From Kofleriaceae bacterium (GTDB taxonomy: Bacteria > Myxococcota_A > Polyangia > Haliangiales > Haliangiaceae), in the NCBI GenBank assembly GCA_024762925.1, contig JANTGM010000015.1, positions 1 to 64,000 on the forward strand: a stretch of 64,000 nucleotides of DNA, in the 5' to 3' direction. Below are positions 53,768 through 62,812 of this stretch, piece after piece. Every line of letters starts with the position of its first letter. Position 1 is the first letter of the stretch. The position numbers were made by a program, and so were the translations under genes. A model generated the notes under the pieces. The model was not told the origin of the DNA. It ran no database searches and worked only from the letters and a program-made list of their open reading frames with translations.

Positions 53768-55615
53768 GTGGGCCGTGTTATCGGCATTGACCTTGGCACG
53801 ACAAACTCGTGTGTTGCTGTCATGGACGGCGATGGCGCAATCGTCATTGCGAATTCTGAGGGCGCCCGCACCACTCCATCGGTTGTGGCGTTTGCCGATG
53901 GAGGCGAGCGTCTCATTGGCCAAATCGCAAAACGCCAGGCCGTAACCAATCCCGGCAACACCATCTACGCCGTCAAACGACTGATGGGGCGCAAGTTCGA
54001 AGACGAGCATATCCAACGTCTCATTGCGACAACGCCCTACGAAATCACACCTTCGGACAACGAGGATGCCCACGTGCAGGTGCGTGGCAAGGCCTACTCC
54101 CCGCCCGAGATTTCATCGATGGTTCTCCGCAAGATGCGCGAGACCGCCGAGGATTTTCTGGGGGAAGAAGTCACCCAAGCGGTGATCACCGTTCCCGCCT
54201 ACTTCGATGATGCGCAGCGGCACGCTACCAAGGCTGCCGGTCGCATCGCGGGCCTCGATGTGCTTCGCATCATCAACGAGCCCACTGCAGCTGCCCTCGC
54301 ATATGGGCTTGAGGCTGAGAGCGCTCAGACCGTTGCTGTCTACGACCTTGGAGGCGGCACATTCGATATCTCAATTCTTGAGCTTGCCGACGGTATCTTT
54401 CGCGTGCGCTCTACCAATGGTGACACCTTCCTCGGTGGAGAAGACTTCGACAACGCAATCGTTGAACACATGCTCGCGGTCTTCGCCGAGACCGATGCCG
54501 AGACCGAACTGCGCGGAGACAAGATGGCTCTCCAGCGCATGCGAGAGGCTGCGGAAAAGGCCAAGCACGAACTCTCCAGCGCTCCTTCAACCGACATCAA
54601 TCTACCCTTCATTGCGGCGGACGACAGCGGCCCAAAACACCTGCAGCTGCAACTCACACGAGAGAAGCTAGAGGAGCTTGTCGAGACTCATATTCAACGC
54701 AGTCTGGAACCGTGTCGCACCGCGCTGCGGGATGTTGAAATGCAGCCGTCGGATGTGGATGTCGTGATTCTTGTCGGTGGGCAAACGCGCATGCCTCGAG
54801 TCCAAGAAGTGATCTCAGAGTTTTTCGGGCGAGAGGCGCATCGCGGAGTGAATCCTGATGAAGTTGTTGCTGTGGGCGCGGCGATTCAGGCCGGCGTTCT
54901 CACTGGTGAGGTGCAGGAAGTCTTGCTGCTCGACGTGACGCCACTTTCCCTCGGAGTCGAGACTGCTGGAGGCGTCTTTACAAAGCTTATCGATCGCAAC
55001 ACGACCGTTCCCTGCCGGGCAACAGAGATCTTCTCTACTGCAGTCGACAACCAAGATTTCGTGAACGTGCACGTTCTGCAAGGGGAACGTGAGATGTCGG
55101 ATGACAACAAGTCGCTAGCGAACTTTGAACTGGTGGGAATCCCGCCGGCACCTCGAGGCGTGCCGCGGATCGAAGTTGCTTTCGACATCGATGCCAACGG
55201 CATTTTGACGGTGTCCGCCAAGGACTTGGGAACCGAGCACGCGCAGAGTGTCAATGTTGTTCCCACAAGTGGACTCAATGAGGACGACATCGACCGCATC
55301 ATCAATGATGCCGTTCAATCTGCCGAGGACGATGCCTCTAGGCGCGAGTTGGCCGACGCACGCAATCGGGTTGAGTCTCTGCTCTACACCTCCGAACGCG
55401 CGCTCACTGAGTTCGGTGATGTTCTTAGTGATGCTGAAAGGGATATGCTTGAGGCAGACCTCGCTGAGTCGCGGCAGATGGTGGAAGAAGGCACGCTTGA
55501 GGAAGTGCTAAACGCCGTCGACCGCCTGGAAATGTCAGCCCAGCGCATTGGTGAGATCATTTACGCACAGAGCGATGTCGACGACCCCGCTGAAGGTGTA
55601 GAGCCAGCCGAATGA
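53768..55615 (+). CDS. dnaK: Molecular chaperone DnaK (Hsp70)
   Basis: 615 residues, GTG start. [44 protein letters not shown] and [14 protein letters not shown] define the ATPase domain. [17 protein letters not shown] and ITVSAKD-like [11 protein letters not shown] define the substrate domain. It is slightly shorter than E. coli DnaK at the C-terminal lid. It overlaps dnaJ by four bases (ATGA). Confidence 0.97.
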   Translation: MGRVIGIDLGTTNSCVAVMDGDGAIVIANSEGARTTPSVVAFADGGERLIGQIAKRQAVTNPGNTIYAVKRLMGRKFEDEHIQRLIATTPYEITPSDNEDAHVQVRGKAYSPPEISSMVLRKMRETAEDFLGEEVTQAVITVPAYFDDAQRHATKAAGRIAGLDVLRIINEPTAAALAYGLEAESAQTVAVYDLGGGTFDISILELADGIFRVRSTNGDTFLGGEDFDNAIVEHMLAVFAETDAETELRGDKMALQRMREAAEKAKHELSSAPSTDINLPFIAADDSGPKHLQLQLTREKLEELVETHIQRSLEPCRTALRDVEMQPSDVDVVILVGGQTRMPRVQEVISEFFGREAHRGVNPDEVVAVGAAIQAGVLTGEVQEVLLLDVTPLSLGVETAGGVFTKLIDRNTTVPCRATEIFSTAVDNQDFVNVHVLQGEREMSDDNKSLANFELVGIPPAPRGVPRIEVAFDIDANGILTVSAKDLGTEHAQSVNVVPTSGLNEDDIDRIINDAVQSAEDDASRRELADARNRVESLLYTSERALTEFGDVLSDAERDMLEADLAESRQMVEEGTLEEVLNAVDRLEMSAQRIGEIIYAQSDVDDPAEGVEPAE

Positions 55616-56532
55616 GCAAACGCCGCGGCAAGCGCGACTACTATGATGTCTTGGGGGTCGGCAAGAAGGCTGATGACAGCGAACTCAAGCGTGCCTATCG
55701 CGACCTCGCGCGTCGCTACCACCCCGATCTCAACCCAGGGCCCAAGGCCGAAGAGCGTTTCAAGGAAATCAACGAGGCCTACGCGGTACTCTCCGATGCG
55801 AAACTGAGGCAGCGCTACGATCGATATGGTCACTCCGCGGTGAGTTCCGGGGAAAGTGGTGGCGGCTTCGACAATGTTGTCGACGCTTTCGATGACCTCA
55901 TTAGCGACATTCTCCGACGGCGCAAGAAGCCAAAGTCGCGTGGCAAGGACCTTCGATACACGCTTGAAATCACCCTAGAGGAAGCGGCCTTCGGTTGCGA
56001 GAAAACGATCAAAATTCCGCGCCCATCGGGGCCCGATCGAGAATTTGTGGTGACCGTTCCTGTTGCGAGCGCGGATGGTGCCATTCGTCGAATCCGCAAT
56101 GAAGGCAGTCCCGGCGAAAACGGCGGCGCGCCAGGTGACCTGCATGTCATCCTGCGAGTCAAGGGCCATCCAGTAATGCGCCGAGAGGGCCATGATGTTT
56201 GGTGCGAAGTTCCGGTGAGTTTTCCGCAGGCAGCACTGGGTGCCGTGGTTGAGATTCCAAGTCTCGATGGAAAAGTTCGTATGCGGGTTCCCGAAGGCAC
56301 GCAAAGTGGGCGCATCTTGCGCATGCGAGGCAAGGGAATGCCGAAGTCGGCCTCGAAATCAGCAAGTCGTGGCGATCACATGGTTCGCATCGTTGTGGAG
56401 ACGCCAACAAACCTCACCGAGAGCCAACGCAGGTTGCTGGAGCGTTTTGCCGCGGAAGAAGGCGGTGCGAAAGAAGCGCATCCTCAGCGACAGGGGTTTG
56501 TCGACAAGTTGCGCTCGCTCTTTCGCGACTAG
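55612..56532 (+). CDS. dnaJ: J-domain co-chaperone lacking the zinc-finger region (type II DnaJ)
   Basis: 306 residues. The J domain ([23 protein letters not shown] in YHPDLNPG) is followed by a short Gly linker and the C-terminal beta domains ([50 protein letters not shown]). The four CxxCxGxG repeats of classical DnaJ are absent, as in CbpA-like proteins. Its place after dnaK makes it the likely main partner, so substrate capture may differ from E. coli DnaJ. Confidence 0.9.
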   Translation: MSKRRGKRDYYDVLGVGKKADDSELKRAYRDLARRYHPDLNPGPKAEERFKEINEAYAVLSDAKLRQRYDRYGHSAVSSGESGGGFDNVVDAFDDLISDILRRRKKPKSRGKDLRYTLEITLEEAAFGCEKTIKIPRPSGPDREFVVTVPVASADGAIRRIRNEGSPGENGGAPGDLHVILRVKGHPVMRREGHDVWCEVPVSFPQAALGAVVEIPSLDGKVRMRVPEGTQSGRILRMRGKGMPKSASKSASRGDHMVRIVVETPTNLTESQRRLLERFAAEEGGAKEAHPQRQGFVDKLRSLFRD

Positions 56533-56550
56533 CGCGCGATGCCAGCGATG

Positions 56551-58068
56551 CTACTCATCGCTATCAGGCAGAACGGGCTGTGCTTTGCCGCGATCTGCGT
56601 AGCTGCCGTGTTGTTGGTACTTCTTTCCCATTAGCCGATTGAGCGTCGTGCGTCCACGCCAGCTCAAGTAACTCTTGTTGAAGGCGATCGCCTGGGTCGG
56701 ATCAAGATAGGGATTCTTGAGCTTGCCCAGATTCACAAGAGCCAGTGCATGCTCTGCAACGCTGACCGGGCAGCCTTCCAAACGCACATGGGTGGACTTC
56801 TTCGCACGCGCGAGCTTGGTATTTGTCTTAAGCATCTTTGAGTAGATGTCCTCGTGCTTCACCTTGTGCGGATCCTTGGCAGCGCGATGGGTATAGGTGC
56901 TCTTGATTTGCACAAGCTCTCCGCCGAGTTCTCCCTCCCATTGGCAGCAGTCTCCGATGAAGATGACTTTTTCCCCCGGTGCTGCGTCGATGTTGCCCTG
57001 GTAGTTGCCAAAGACGACGTGCATCTTGGGCATTTTCTCGTCGGTTTCATGATCGTATTGACGAAGAATCTCGATGCCTTCCTCGATGGCTCCAGGACAC
57101 CCACCCCAGCAGTAGTTGCTGTGCTCTTCATCGGGGGGCGGTCCCGCATAGGCCGTGATCTTCGAGCCCTCAAAGTACTCCTCAACTCGAATCAGCCCCA
57201 CTTCAAATCCCTGTGCGCGCTCTTGCGCTTCGGCCAAGGTAACGTCGCCGACAATTTCAATGTCTTCGATGTTGGTGGAGCCAAAGCCGTACTCCGAGGT
57301 GAGGCGAATGTGATCTACGCTCAGCGGATCGACGCCGATGATGTTGCAGCAAACCGCATCAAAGGCAACCTGGCTGTTGCCCATGATGATGAGACCTAGA
57401 TCGCGGGGGGTTGGTGTTAGCATGCGACCTTCTCCCGCGGTGATCGCATCAATCGCTATGAATTGCGGCTGAATGATGAACTGCAGATCAGCAATTTTCT
57501 CATTGAGCCTGTGGTCGTGATCGATGAGGCGATGGCGGTCATCTTGGATCCCAATGTAGTTCTTCATGGAGAAGGTAACGGTGGTCCACGGATGCGCCTT
57601 GAACTTCGGCATGTTCACGAAGAAGTCTGCGCGCGCTACGGGTTCCGGTGTGAAGACGTAGTCACGCAGTCGCTCTGGGTGAGTGAGCGGGATTTCCACC
57701 TGAGACGACTCTTCAAAATAGTAGGTTTCGATGCCATCAAGACTTTCGATCATCTTGGAGAAGCCCGAGTCGCGAAACGCCATACGAGTTGGAATCGTGA
57801 TGCCGCAGCGCTCACCAACCGCGAGCTCGGTGATTGCATCGCCGCCACGTGCCTTGAGCGCCCGAAGAACTCCTTCGCCAAACTCGGGGCGGGTGTGTGC
57901 ATGCGGAAAGAACTCGCCCGCTGCCACCAAGTTGGGTTTCACCAGCGTGCGACCGGAAGGGGTCAAATCAAGTGTTTCAAGCCCCTCGCGGATGATCTGC
58001 TCAATGACCGCGGTATCGTAGGTTGGGCAGCTACGGATAATGACGGTTGGCCGTTTGGGGATCTTCAT
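56551..58068 (-). CDS. DUF362 family protein
   Basis: 505 residues from ATG 58068. The DUF362 pattern is clear: TVIIRSCPTYD, LVKPNLVAAGEF, PKFKAHPWTTVTFSMKNYIG, DAITAGEGRM. Several conserved Cys (NYCWGGCPGAIE, GDCCQWEGELGG, LEGCPVSVAEH) may bind metal or a cluster. It has no signal peptide. The reaction is unknown. It is convergent with dnaJ. Confidence 0.85.
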   Translation of the reverse strand: MKIPKRPTVIIRSCPTYDTAVIEQIIREGLETLDLTPSGRTLVKPNLVAAGEFFPHAHTRPEFGEGVLRALKARGGDAITELAVGERCGITIPTRMAFRDSGFSKMIESLDGIETYYFEESSQVEIPLTHPERLRDYVFTPEPVARADFFVNMPKFKAHPWTTVTFSMKNYIGIQDDRHRLIDHDHRLNEKIADLQFIIQPQFIAIDAITAGEGRMLTPTPRDLGLIIMGNSQVAFDAVCCNIIGVDPLSVDHIRLTSEYGFGSTNIEDIEIVGDVTLAEAQERAQGFEVGLIRVEEYFEGSKITAYAGPPPDEEHSNYCWGGCPGAIEEGIEILRQYDHETDEKMPKMHVVFGNYQGNIDAAPGEKVIFIGDCCQWEGELGGELVQIKSTYTHRAAKDPHKVKHEDIYSKMLKTNTKLARAKKSTHVRLEGCPVSVAEHALALVNLGKLKNPYLDPTQAIAFNKSYLSWRGRTTLNRLMGKKYQQHGSYADRGKAQPVLPDSDE

Positions 58069-58201
58069 GCAAAGAAGAGTAGCGCAAAAGACGGCATACC
58101 GGGCTGTGGTCCTCATCCGCTTCGGAAGTTCCAGTTTTGGCGAGCCAGCTTTGCATCAGCGATTCTTGGCACCAGATCTCCAACGGCGGTAGGGTGTGTT
58201 T

Positions 58202-59122
58202 GTGAAGCCAAACCGAGGCAAGCACTTGCTGCTTTTCGCCCTAACCTGTGCAACCACATTCCTCTCGGGAGCAGGGCTTGGTGACAACTTCGATTTGCAC
58301 CGCGGATTGTTCTTCTCGGGCACACTGATGACGATCTTGCTGTGCCACGAGATGGGGCACTACGTTGTGGCTCGAATGCACGGCATCCCCGCTTCCTTGC
58401 CATACTTCATCCCGCTCCCGCCGGTGATCTCCTTGGGCACTCTCGGAGCGGTCATACAAATGGACGAGCCCATTGAAGACCGGAATAAGCTTGTCGATGT
58501 TGGTGCAGCGGGGCCTCTTGCGGGGCTTTGCGCCGCCATCCCGCTACTCATTTATGGTCTCTCTCTTTCCACGGTAGCGGTGACACCACCCGATGAGGGC
58601 GCGATGCTTGAGGGCAACTCGCTACTCTATCTTGGGCTCAAATACCTGGTGCATGGTGAGGTGCTGCCAACGGCCGAGGGCCTAGATGTGCAGTTGCATC
58701 CAATGGCCTTTGCATCGTGGGTCGGTTTGCTTCTCACGATGATCAATCTGCTGCCAATTGGGCAACTCGATGGCGGGCACATACTCTGTGGTGCGATTGG
58801 CGAGAAGCACGAACGGGTTTCGGGTTGGTTGCATTGGTTGTTGCTTGCGGTCGGAGGGCTTGTGGCTACGGTCCTTACCGTGGAGTACATGGATGAGGGG
58901 CTCGCGTTTGCAGATGCGCTGTTGGCCGGAGGCAAGGCCGGGCTGCCGTGGTGCGTGTGGGCGGGAATGCTGCTCTTCATGCGACGAATGTCCGGCGGTA
59001 TCTATCACCCGCCAGTTGGCCAAACCCCATTGTCCCGAAGCCGAAACGCGTTGGTGGTGGTATTGTTGTTGGTCTTGATACTCATCTTCACTCCAATCCC
59101 TCTGCGTGAAGCACTGCCGTAG
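58202..59122 (+). CDS. M50-family site-2-type membrane metalloprotease
   Basis: About 306 residues with several membrane segments. The zinc motif LLCHEMGHYVVAR (HExxH) and the second ligand motif LLPIGQLDGGHIL (LDGGH) are conserved; there is no PDZ domain. It would cut substrates within the membrane. GTG 58202 has AGGG seven bases upstream and is preferred to GTG 58196. It overlaps the next gene by 17 bases, so they are coupled. Confidence 0.88.
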   Translation: MKPNRGKHLLLFALTCATTFLSGAGLGDNFDLHRGLFFSGTLMTILLCHEMGHYVVARMHGIPASLPYFIPLPPVISLGTLGAVIQMDEPIEDRNKLVDVGAAGPLAGLCAAIPLLIYGLSLSTVAVTPPDEGAMLEGNSLLYLGLKYLVHGEVLPTAEGLDVQLHPMAFASWVGLLLTMINLLPIGQLDGGHILCGAIGEKHERVSGWLHWLLLAVGGLVATVLTVEYMDEGLAFADALLAGGKAGLPWCVWAGMLLFMRRMSGGIYHPPVGQTPLSRSRNALVVVLLLVLILIFTPIPLREALP

Positions 59123-59795
59123 GAATCGACCCTTGCGTATTGAATGCCCATTCTGCCACGAGGTTCGTGACGCTCGATTGCTGCGTCTGAGTGCCCAATC
59201 CGCAACATTCGCATGTGGCGGGTGTCGTAGCGAAGTCAAGGCAACGCTTGAGGAGGAATCGGCGCCAAAGAACGAGTTCGTGGACGTTGGCGCCTCTGGT
59301 GGAGCTTCTTGCCCAAAATGCGATAGCCCCGTTCGAGAGGAAAGCACGAGCTGCCCAAGCTGCGGGCTAACCAAAGAAAAGTTCTCAGGCTACTCTGATG
59401 CAGAACCGAGCGCAGCACCAGAGCTAGCCTCGGCGTGGGGGCGGGTTGAATCGGCGTGGAATCAAGATTCCGCCCATGAAGACCTTGTGGCGGAGGTCTC
59501 GCTCTGTGGAAATTATCGGCTCGGCGCGCTTTGGTATCGGCAGGCCTCCTCAGATCCTGCGCGCAAGCAAAAAGCCGAGGAGATGCTCGACCGAATTCAA
59601 TCGATGGCTACCGCCGCCCTAATGTCGATCAAGCCCAAAGTTGAGGAAGAGAAGCAACCTTACAAGAATGTCGTCATCCTCTTGATGGTGATGCTCTTCT
59701 TGGCGGCGGGTGCTGGAATTGTTCTTATGAACAAGGGCGACGAGCAACCCGCTCCTCCGCTGGAACCCTCGTTCCAAGCCCCGGAGCGAAGATAG
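59106..59795 (+). CDS. Double zinc-ribbon membrane protein
   Basis: 229 residues. Cys pairs CPFC/CGGC (about 14-40) and CPKC/CPSC (about 69-85) make two zinc ribbons. A helical middle with ASAWGRVESAWNQD and YRQAS may be TPR-like. One membrane segment (VVILLMVMLFLAAGAGIVLM) lies near the C-terminus. GTG 59106 is used; TTG 59133 is possible. It overlaps the MglA-like gene by one base. It is probably a membrane adaptor within this operon; no known family. Confidence 0.7.
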   Translation: MKHCRRNRPLRIECPFCHEVRDARLLRLSAQSATFACGGCRSEVKATLEEESAPKNEFVDVGASGGASCPKCDSPVREESTSCPSCGLTKEKFSGYSDAEPSAAPELASAWGRVESAWNQDSAHEDLVAEVSLCGNYRLGALWYRQASSDPARKQKAEEMLDRIQSMATAALMSIKPKVEEEKQPYKNVVILLMVMLFLAAGAGIVLMNKGDEQPAPPLEPSFQAPERR

Positions 59796-60436
59796 TGGCG
59801 CTGGTCGATATCGAAGAGCGCCAAGTGACGTTCAAGATTGTCTACTGCGGGCCGCCGCTTGCGGGCAAGACGACCAACCTGAACAAGCTCTACGAGATTG
59901 TGCACGCCGAAAACCGTGGTCGGCTCATGACCTTGGAAGGCACGGGTGATCGGACCATCTTCTTCGATCTGCTGCCGCTCTTCTTTCAAGTCTCGGGGCT
60001 CAGCGTGCGGATCAAGGTCTACACGGTTCCTGGGCAGCCCGCTCATCAGATGACCCGGCGTGCTGTGCTGCGTGGTGCCGATGGCGTTGTCTTTGTCGCT
60101 GATTCGGGACGGGAATTGGCGGCACAGAACAAACATTCGTATCGCGAGCTCACGAACAACCTGGCCCAGCTGAGCGACGGTATCGAACATGTAGCGCTCA
60201 TTACCCAGTTCAACAAGCGAGATGTCGAGTCTCCCATTGAAATGACGGCATTTGCCTCGGAACCAGTGGAGGCGGCAATTGCAGAGGTCGGCGAGGGGGT
60301 GTTGCAGACGTTTCTGCGGTTGGTCCAAGCGACATGGGGCTTGGCCGAAGCAGAAGCCAAGCTCAGCGAGCACTTCGGGGTCACCGAGGCCGAGTTCGCT
60401 GAGGCCTTGGCAAAGCATTTGGGACCGGCCGCCTAG
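59795..60436 (+). CDS. MglA-like small Ras-family GTPase
   Basis: 213 residues, GTG start. The P-loop CGPPLAGKTTNLNKLY, TLEGTGDRTIFFDLLP, the MglA-type switch YTVPGQPAHQMTRRAVL and GADGVVFVADS, and the base-specifying TQFNKRD are all present. MglA sets polarity and motility in Myxococcus. This protein carries a C-terminal helical extension (about 180-213) and has no MglB (roadblock) gene next to it. It is followed 25 bases later by a histidine kinase that may be its partner. Confidence 0.88.
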   Translation: MALVDIEERQVTFKIVYCGPPLAGKTTNLNKLYEIVHAENRGRLMTLEGTGDRTIFFDLLPLFFQVSGLSVRIKVYTVPGQPAHQMTRRAVLRGADGVVFVADSGRELAAQNKHSYRELTNNLAQLSDGIEHVALITQFNKRDVESPIEMTAFASEPVEAAIAEVGEGVLQTFLRLVQATWGLAEAEAKLSEHFGVTEAEFAEALAKHLGPAA

Positions 60437-60461
60437 CTTCCGGGCGTGCTAGCATAACCGG

Positions 60462-61712
60462 GTGAAGCGCTTTGCGGCGGTGGACGATCCCATCGACTTG
60501 GCACAACTGGTTGATGCACCCCAACTGGCCGAAGTACTGGCCAGTGTTACACGCATGCAACCTATCGCGATTGGTGTGTTGGATCGAAAGGGAGCTCTTC
60601 TCAGTCAAATAGGCAAGATCGATGGCAAGCCCGAACACCGCAAGACCTTGGAGTACAGCGGTGACATCATCGGGCACCTCATTCTCTCAGCGTTGCCAGA
60701 CGCCAGTGTGGACTTGGAATCCATTGCCGATCACGTGGGAATCATTCTCGAGCTACTGGTTCACTCGGCCTACGCGCGCCATCTCACAACGACCATTCAC
60801 GAGGCCGCGATGGAAGAGTCCTTCTCGGAAATCGGCGATCGCAATCAGCGGCTTGCCTCTGCAGTGGAGCGCCTAGAAGAACTTGAACGCCTGAAGTCTA
60901 ACTTCTTGGCCACCATTTCCCACGAACTGCGCACGCCGCTCACGAGCATTATCGGTTACAGCGAAATGATGGTGGAAGGGCTCGCCGGCGATCTCACGGG
61001 AGAGCAGAGTGAGTTCATCCGAACAATTCTTACCAAGGCCGAGCACCTACTGCAGCTCATCACTGGCATCTTGGATGTGTCGCTTATCGAGGCTCGGTCG
61101 CTTCGCCTCAGTATCGAGCCTCTGAGTGTTGGTGACCTATTGGCCTCGGTTGCAAAGACGATGCAGCGCGATTTGCAGCGCCGCGAGATCGTATTGGACC
61201 TTCCGAAGGACACCGTCCCGCACGCCCTCGGAGACGAAGGCAAACTCCGCCAGGTCGTCTTGCAGCTCCTCGCAAATGCCATCAAGTTCTCACCCAAGGG
61301 GGGCGATATTCGCGTTTCCGTGGCGGTTGGAGCCCTCTCACCACAGGACAACTCGTCCCCCACTTCGCCGTTCTGGCGAGAGCGGCTCAGTGAGCGATTT
61401 GGGTTGCGAGTGACAGTACAGGACCAGGGGATTGGTGTTGCGTCTGAGCAGCGGGCTTCTATTTTTGAGCCCTTCTATCAGGCGGATTCGAGCTCCACGC
61501 GAGCCTTTGGTGGCACGGGCCTTGGGCTCAGCTTGGCAAAGAGTTATGTTGTCGCGCATGGCGGCTTCCTGTGGCTGGAGAGCCCCGGTGCAACAGGGGC
61601 ATCGAGTGGTAGTGCCTTCACCTTCAGCTTGCCTGCTGTGCCCGAAGAGCTTGATGAATACGTGGCAGGTCAGTCTGAGGGCGATATCGCGACCGCTTCG
61701 ACCAAGGCCTAG
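60462..61712 (+). CDS. Sensor histidine kinase (cytoplasmic)
   Basis: 416 residues, GTG start. The N-terminal 130 residues form an uncharacterised GAF-like sensor (IAIGVLDRKGALLSQIGK). A short coiled coil leads to HisKA (FLATISHELRTPLTSIIGYS, phospho-His present) and HATPase (LLANAIKFSPKGG, DQGIGVAS, GGTGLGLSLAKSY). It has no membrane segment and no receiver partner nearby. Probably co-transcribed with the MglA-like gene. Confidence 0.9.
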   Translation: MKRFAAVDDPIDLAQLVDAPQLAEVLASVTRMQPIAIGVLDRKGALLSQIGKIDGKPEHRKTLEYSGDIIGHLILSALPDASVDLESIADHVGIILELLVHSAYARHLTTTIHEAAMEESFSEIGDRNQRLASAVERLEELERLKSNFLATISHELRTPLTSIIGYSEMMVEGLAGDLTGEQSEFIRTILTKAEHLLQLITGILDVSLIEARSLRLSIEPLSVGDLLASVAKTMQRDLQRREIVLDLPKDTVPHALGDEGKLRQVVLQLLANAIKFSPKGGDIRVSVAVGALSPQDNSSPTSPFWRERLSERFGLRVTVQDQGIGVASEQRASIFEPFYQADSSSTRAFGGTGLGLSLAKSYVVAHGGFLWLESPGATGASSGSAFTFSLPAVPEELDEYVAGQSEGDIATASTKA

Positions 61713-61741
61713 GAACTCACTGATCCCTAACTCACTTACCC

Positions 61742-62812
61742 GTGTCTGACCTCATGCAATATGTGTTGGTGCTTGGCTTGCTGGTTGCCTGCTCAGCATT
61801 CTTCTCAGGTACAGAAGTCGCCATGTTCTCCCTTCGCAGAAGCGATCGAGAACTTTTGGGGCAATCCGAACGCAAGACGGACGCATTGATTCTGCGGATC
61901 CTTAGTCGCCCGCGTGAATTGCTCGCAACGCTGCTCATCGGAAACGAGAGTGTGAACGTTGCCATATCTGCCGTGATGGCTGGCTTCATCGAGCACTTCT
62001 ACAGCGGTAGCGAGCTTCAAACTGCCTTTGTTGCGACGTTCCTCGCTTTGCCACTCTTGCTCTTCTTTGGGGAGATCGGGCCAAAGAGCATTGCCTACGG
62101 CAAGGGCCTGCGGTGGTCTCGAAAGAGCGTTCGCTTCCTTTGGGTCTTTGGTCTTGTCGTGACTCCCGTTCGCGTTGTGGTTCGCGGCATTTCCGGTCTG
62201 GTGCTTGGGCCATTGGCTGGAAAGAAGAAAGACGACTCGGACATAAGTGAAGCGGAGTTCAAAGTGCTTGTGGATGCAGGCTCAGCGGAGGGCGAGGTGA
62301 ACGATCGAGAGCGCCGCCTGATTCACAATGTATTTGCATTTGGTGACAAAACCGTTGCCCACGCCATGCGTCGGCGGGGCAAGGTGTTTGCGTTGGCGTA
62401 TGAGCTTCCCTTGGCTCGACTGGTCAAAGAGATTGCTGCACGCGGCTACTCAAGGGTTCCAATCTACGACCGTTCCATCGACAACATTCGCGGTGTTCTC
62501 TACGCAAAGGATTTGGTGATTGCGAGTTGCCGGCAAACGCCACCAAATCGCCTTTCTGATCTGCTGCACGAGCCGTTTTGGATTCCACAAACAACGCCAT
62601 TGCAGAGCCTGTTTTCCATCTTCAAACAGGGCAAAACTCATATGGCACTGGTGGTCGATGAGTACGGCACCCTTGTCGGAATTGTCACGATGGAAGATCT
62701 CTTAGAAGAACTCTTCGGCGACATCAAGGACGAACGCGAACTTCAGAAGTCGATGGCCTCCAAGCTGCGTACTCCCACTGAACCGGTGATTCCCATAGGG
62801 GGTGGCTCGTGA
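61742..62812 (+). CDS. CNNM/CorC (HlyC-like) transporter, DUF21 plus CBS pair
   Basis: 356 residues, GTG start. The DUF21 membrane domain has the opening [20 protein letters not shown] and [13 protein letters not shown]. It is followed by two CBS domains ([41 protein letters not shown]). Relatives take part in Mg2+ or Co2+ efflux. It ends GTGA, overlapping the next paralogue by four bases. Confidence 0.88.
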   Translation: MSDLMQYVLVLGLLVACSAFFSGTEVAMFSLRRSDRELLGQSERKTDALILRILSRPRELLATLLIGNESVNVAISAVMAGFIEHFYSGSELQTAFVATFLALPLLLFFGEIGPKSIAYGKGLRWSRKSVRFLWVFGLVVTPVRVVVRGISGLVLGPLAGKKKDDSDISEAEFKVLVDAGSAEGEVNDRERRLIHNVFAFGDKTVAHAMRRRGKVFALAYELPLARLVKEIAARGYSRVPIYDRSIDNIRGVLYAKDLVIASCRQTPPNRLSDLLHEPFWIPQTTPLQSLFSIFKQGKTHMALVVDEYGTLVGIVTMEDLLEELFGDIKDERELQKSMASKLRTPTEPVIPIGGGS

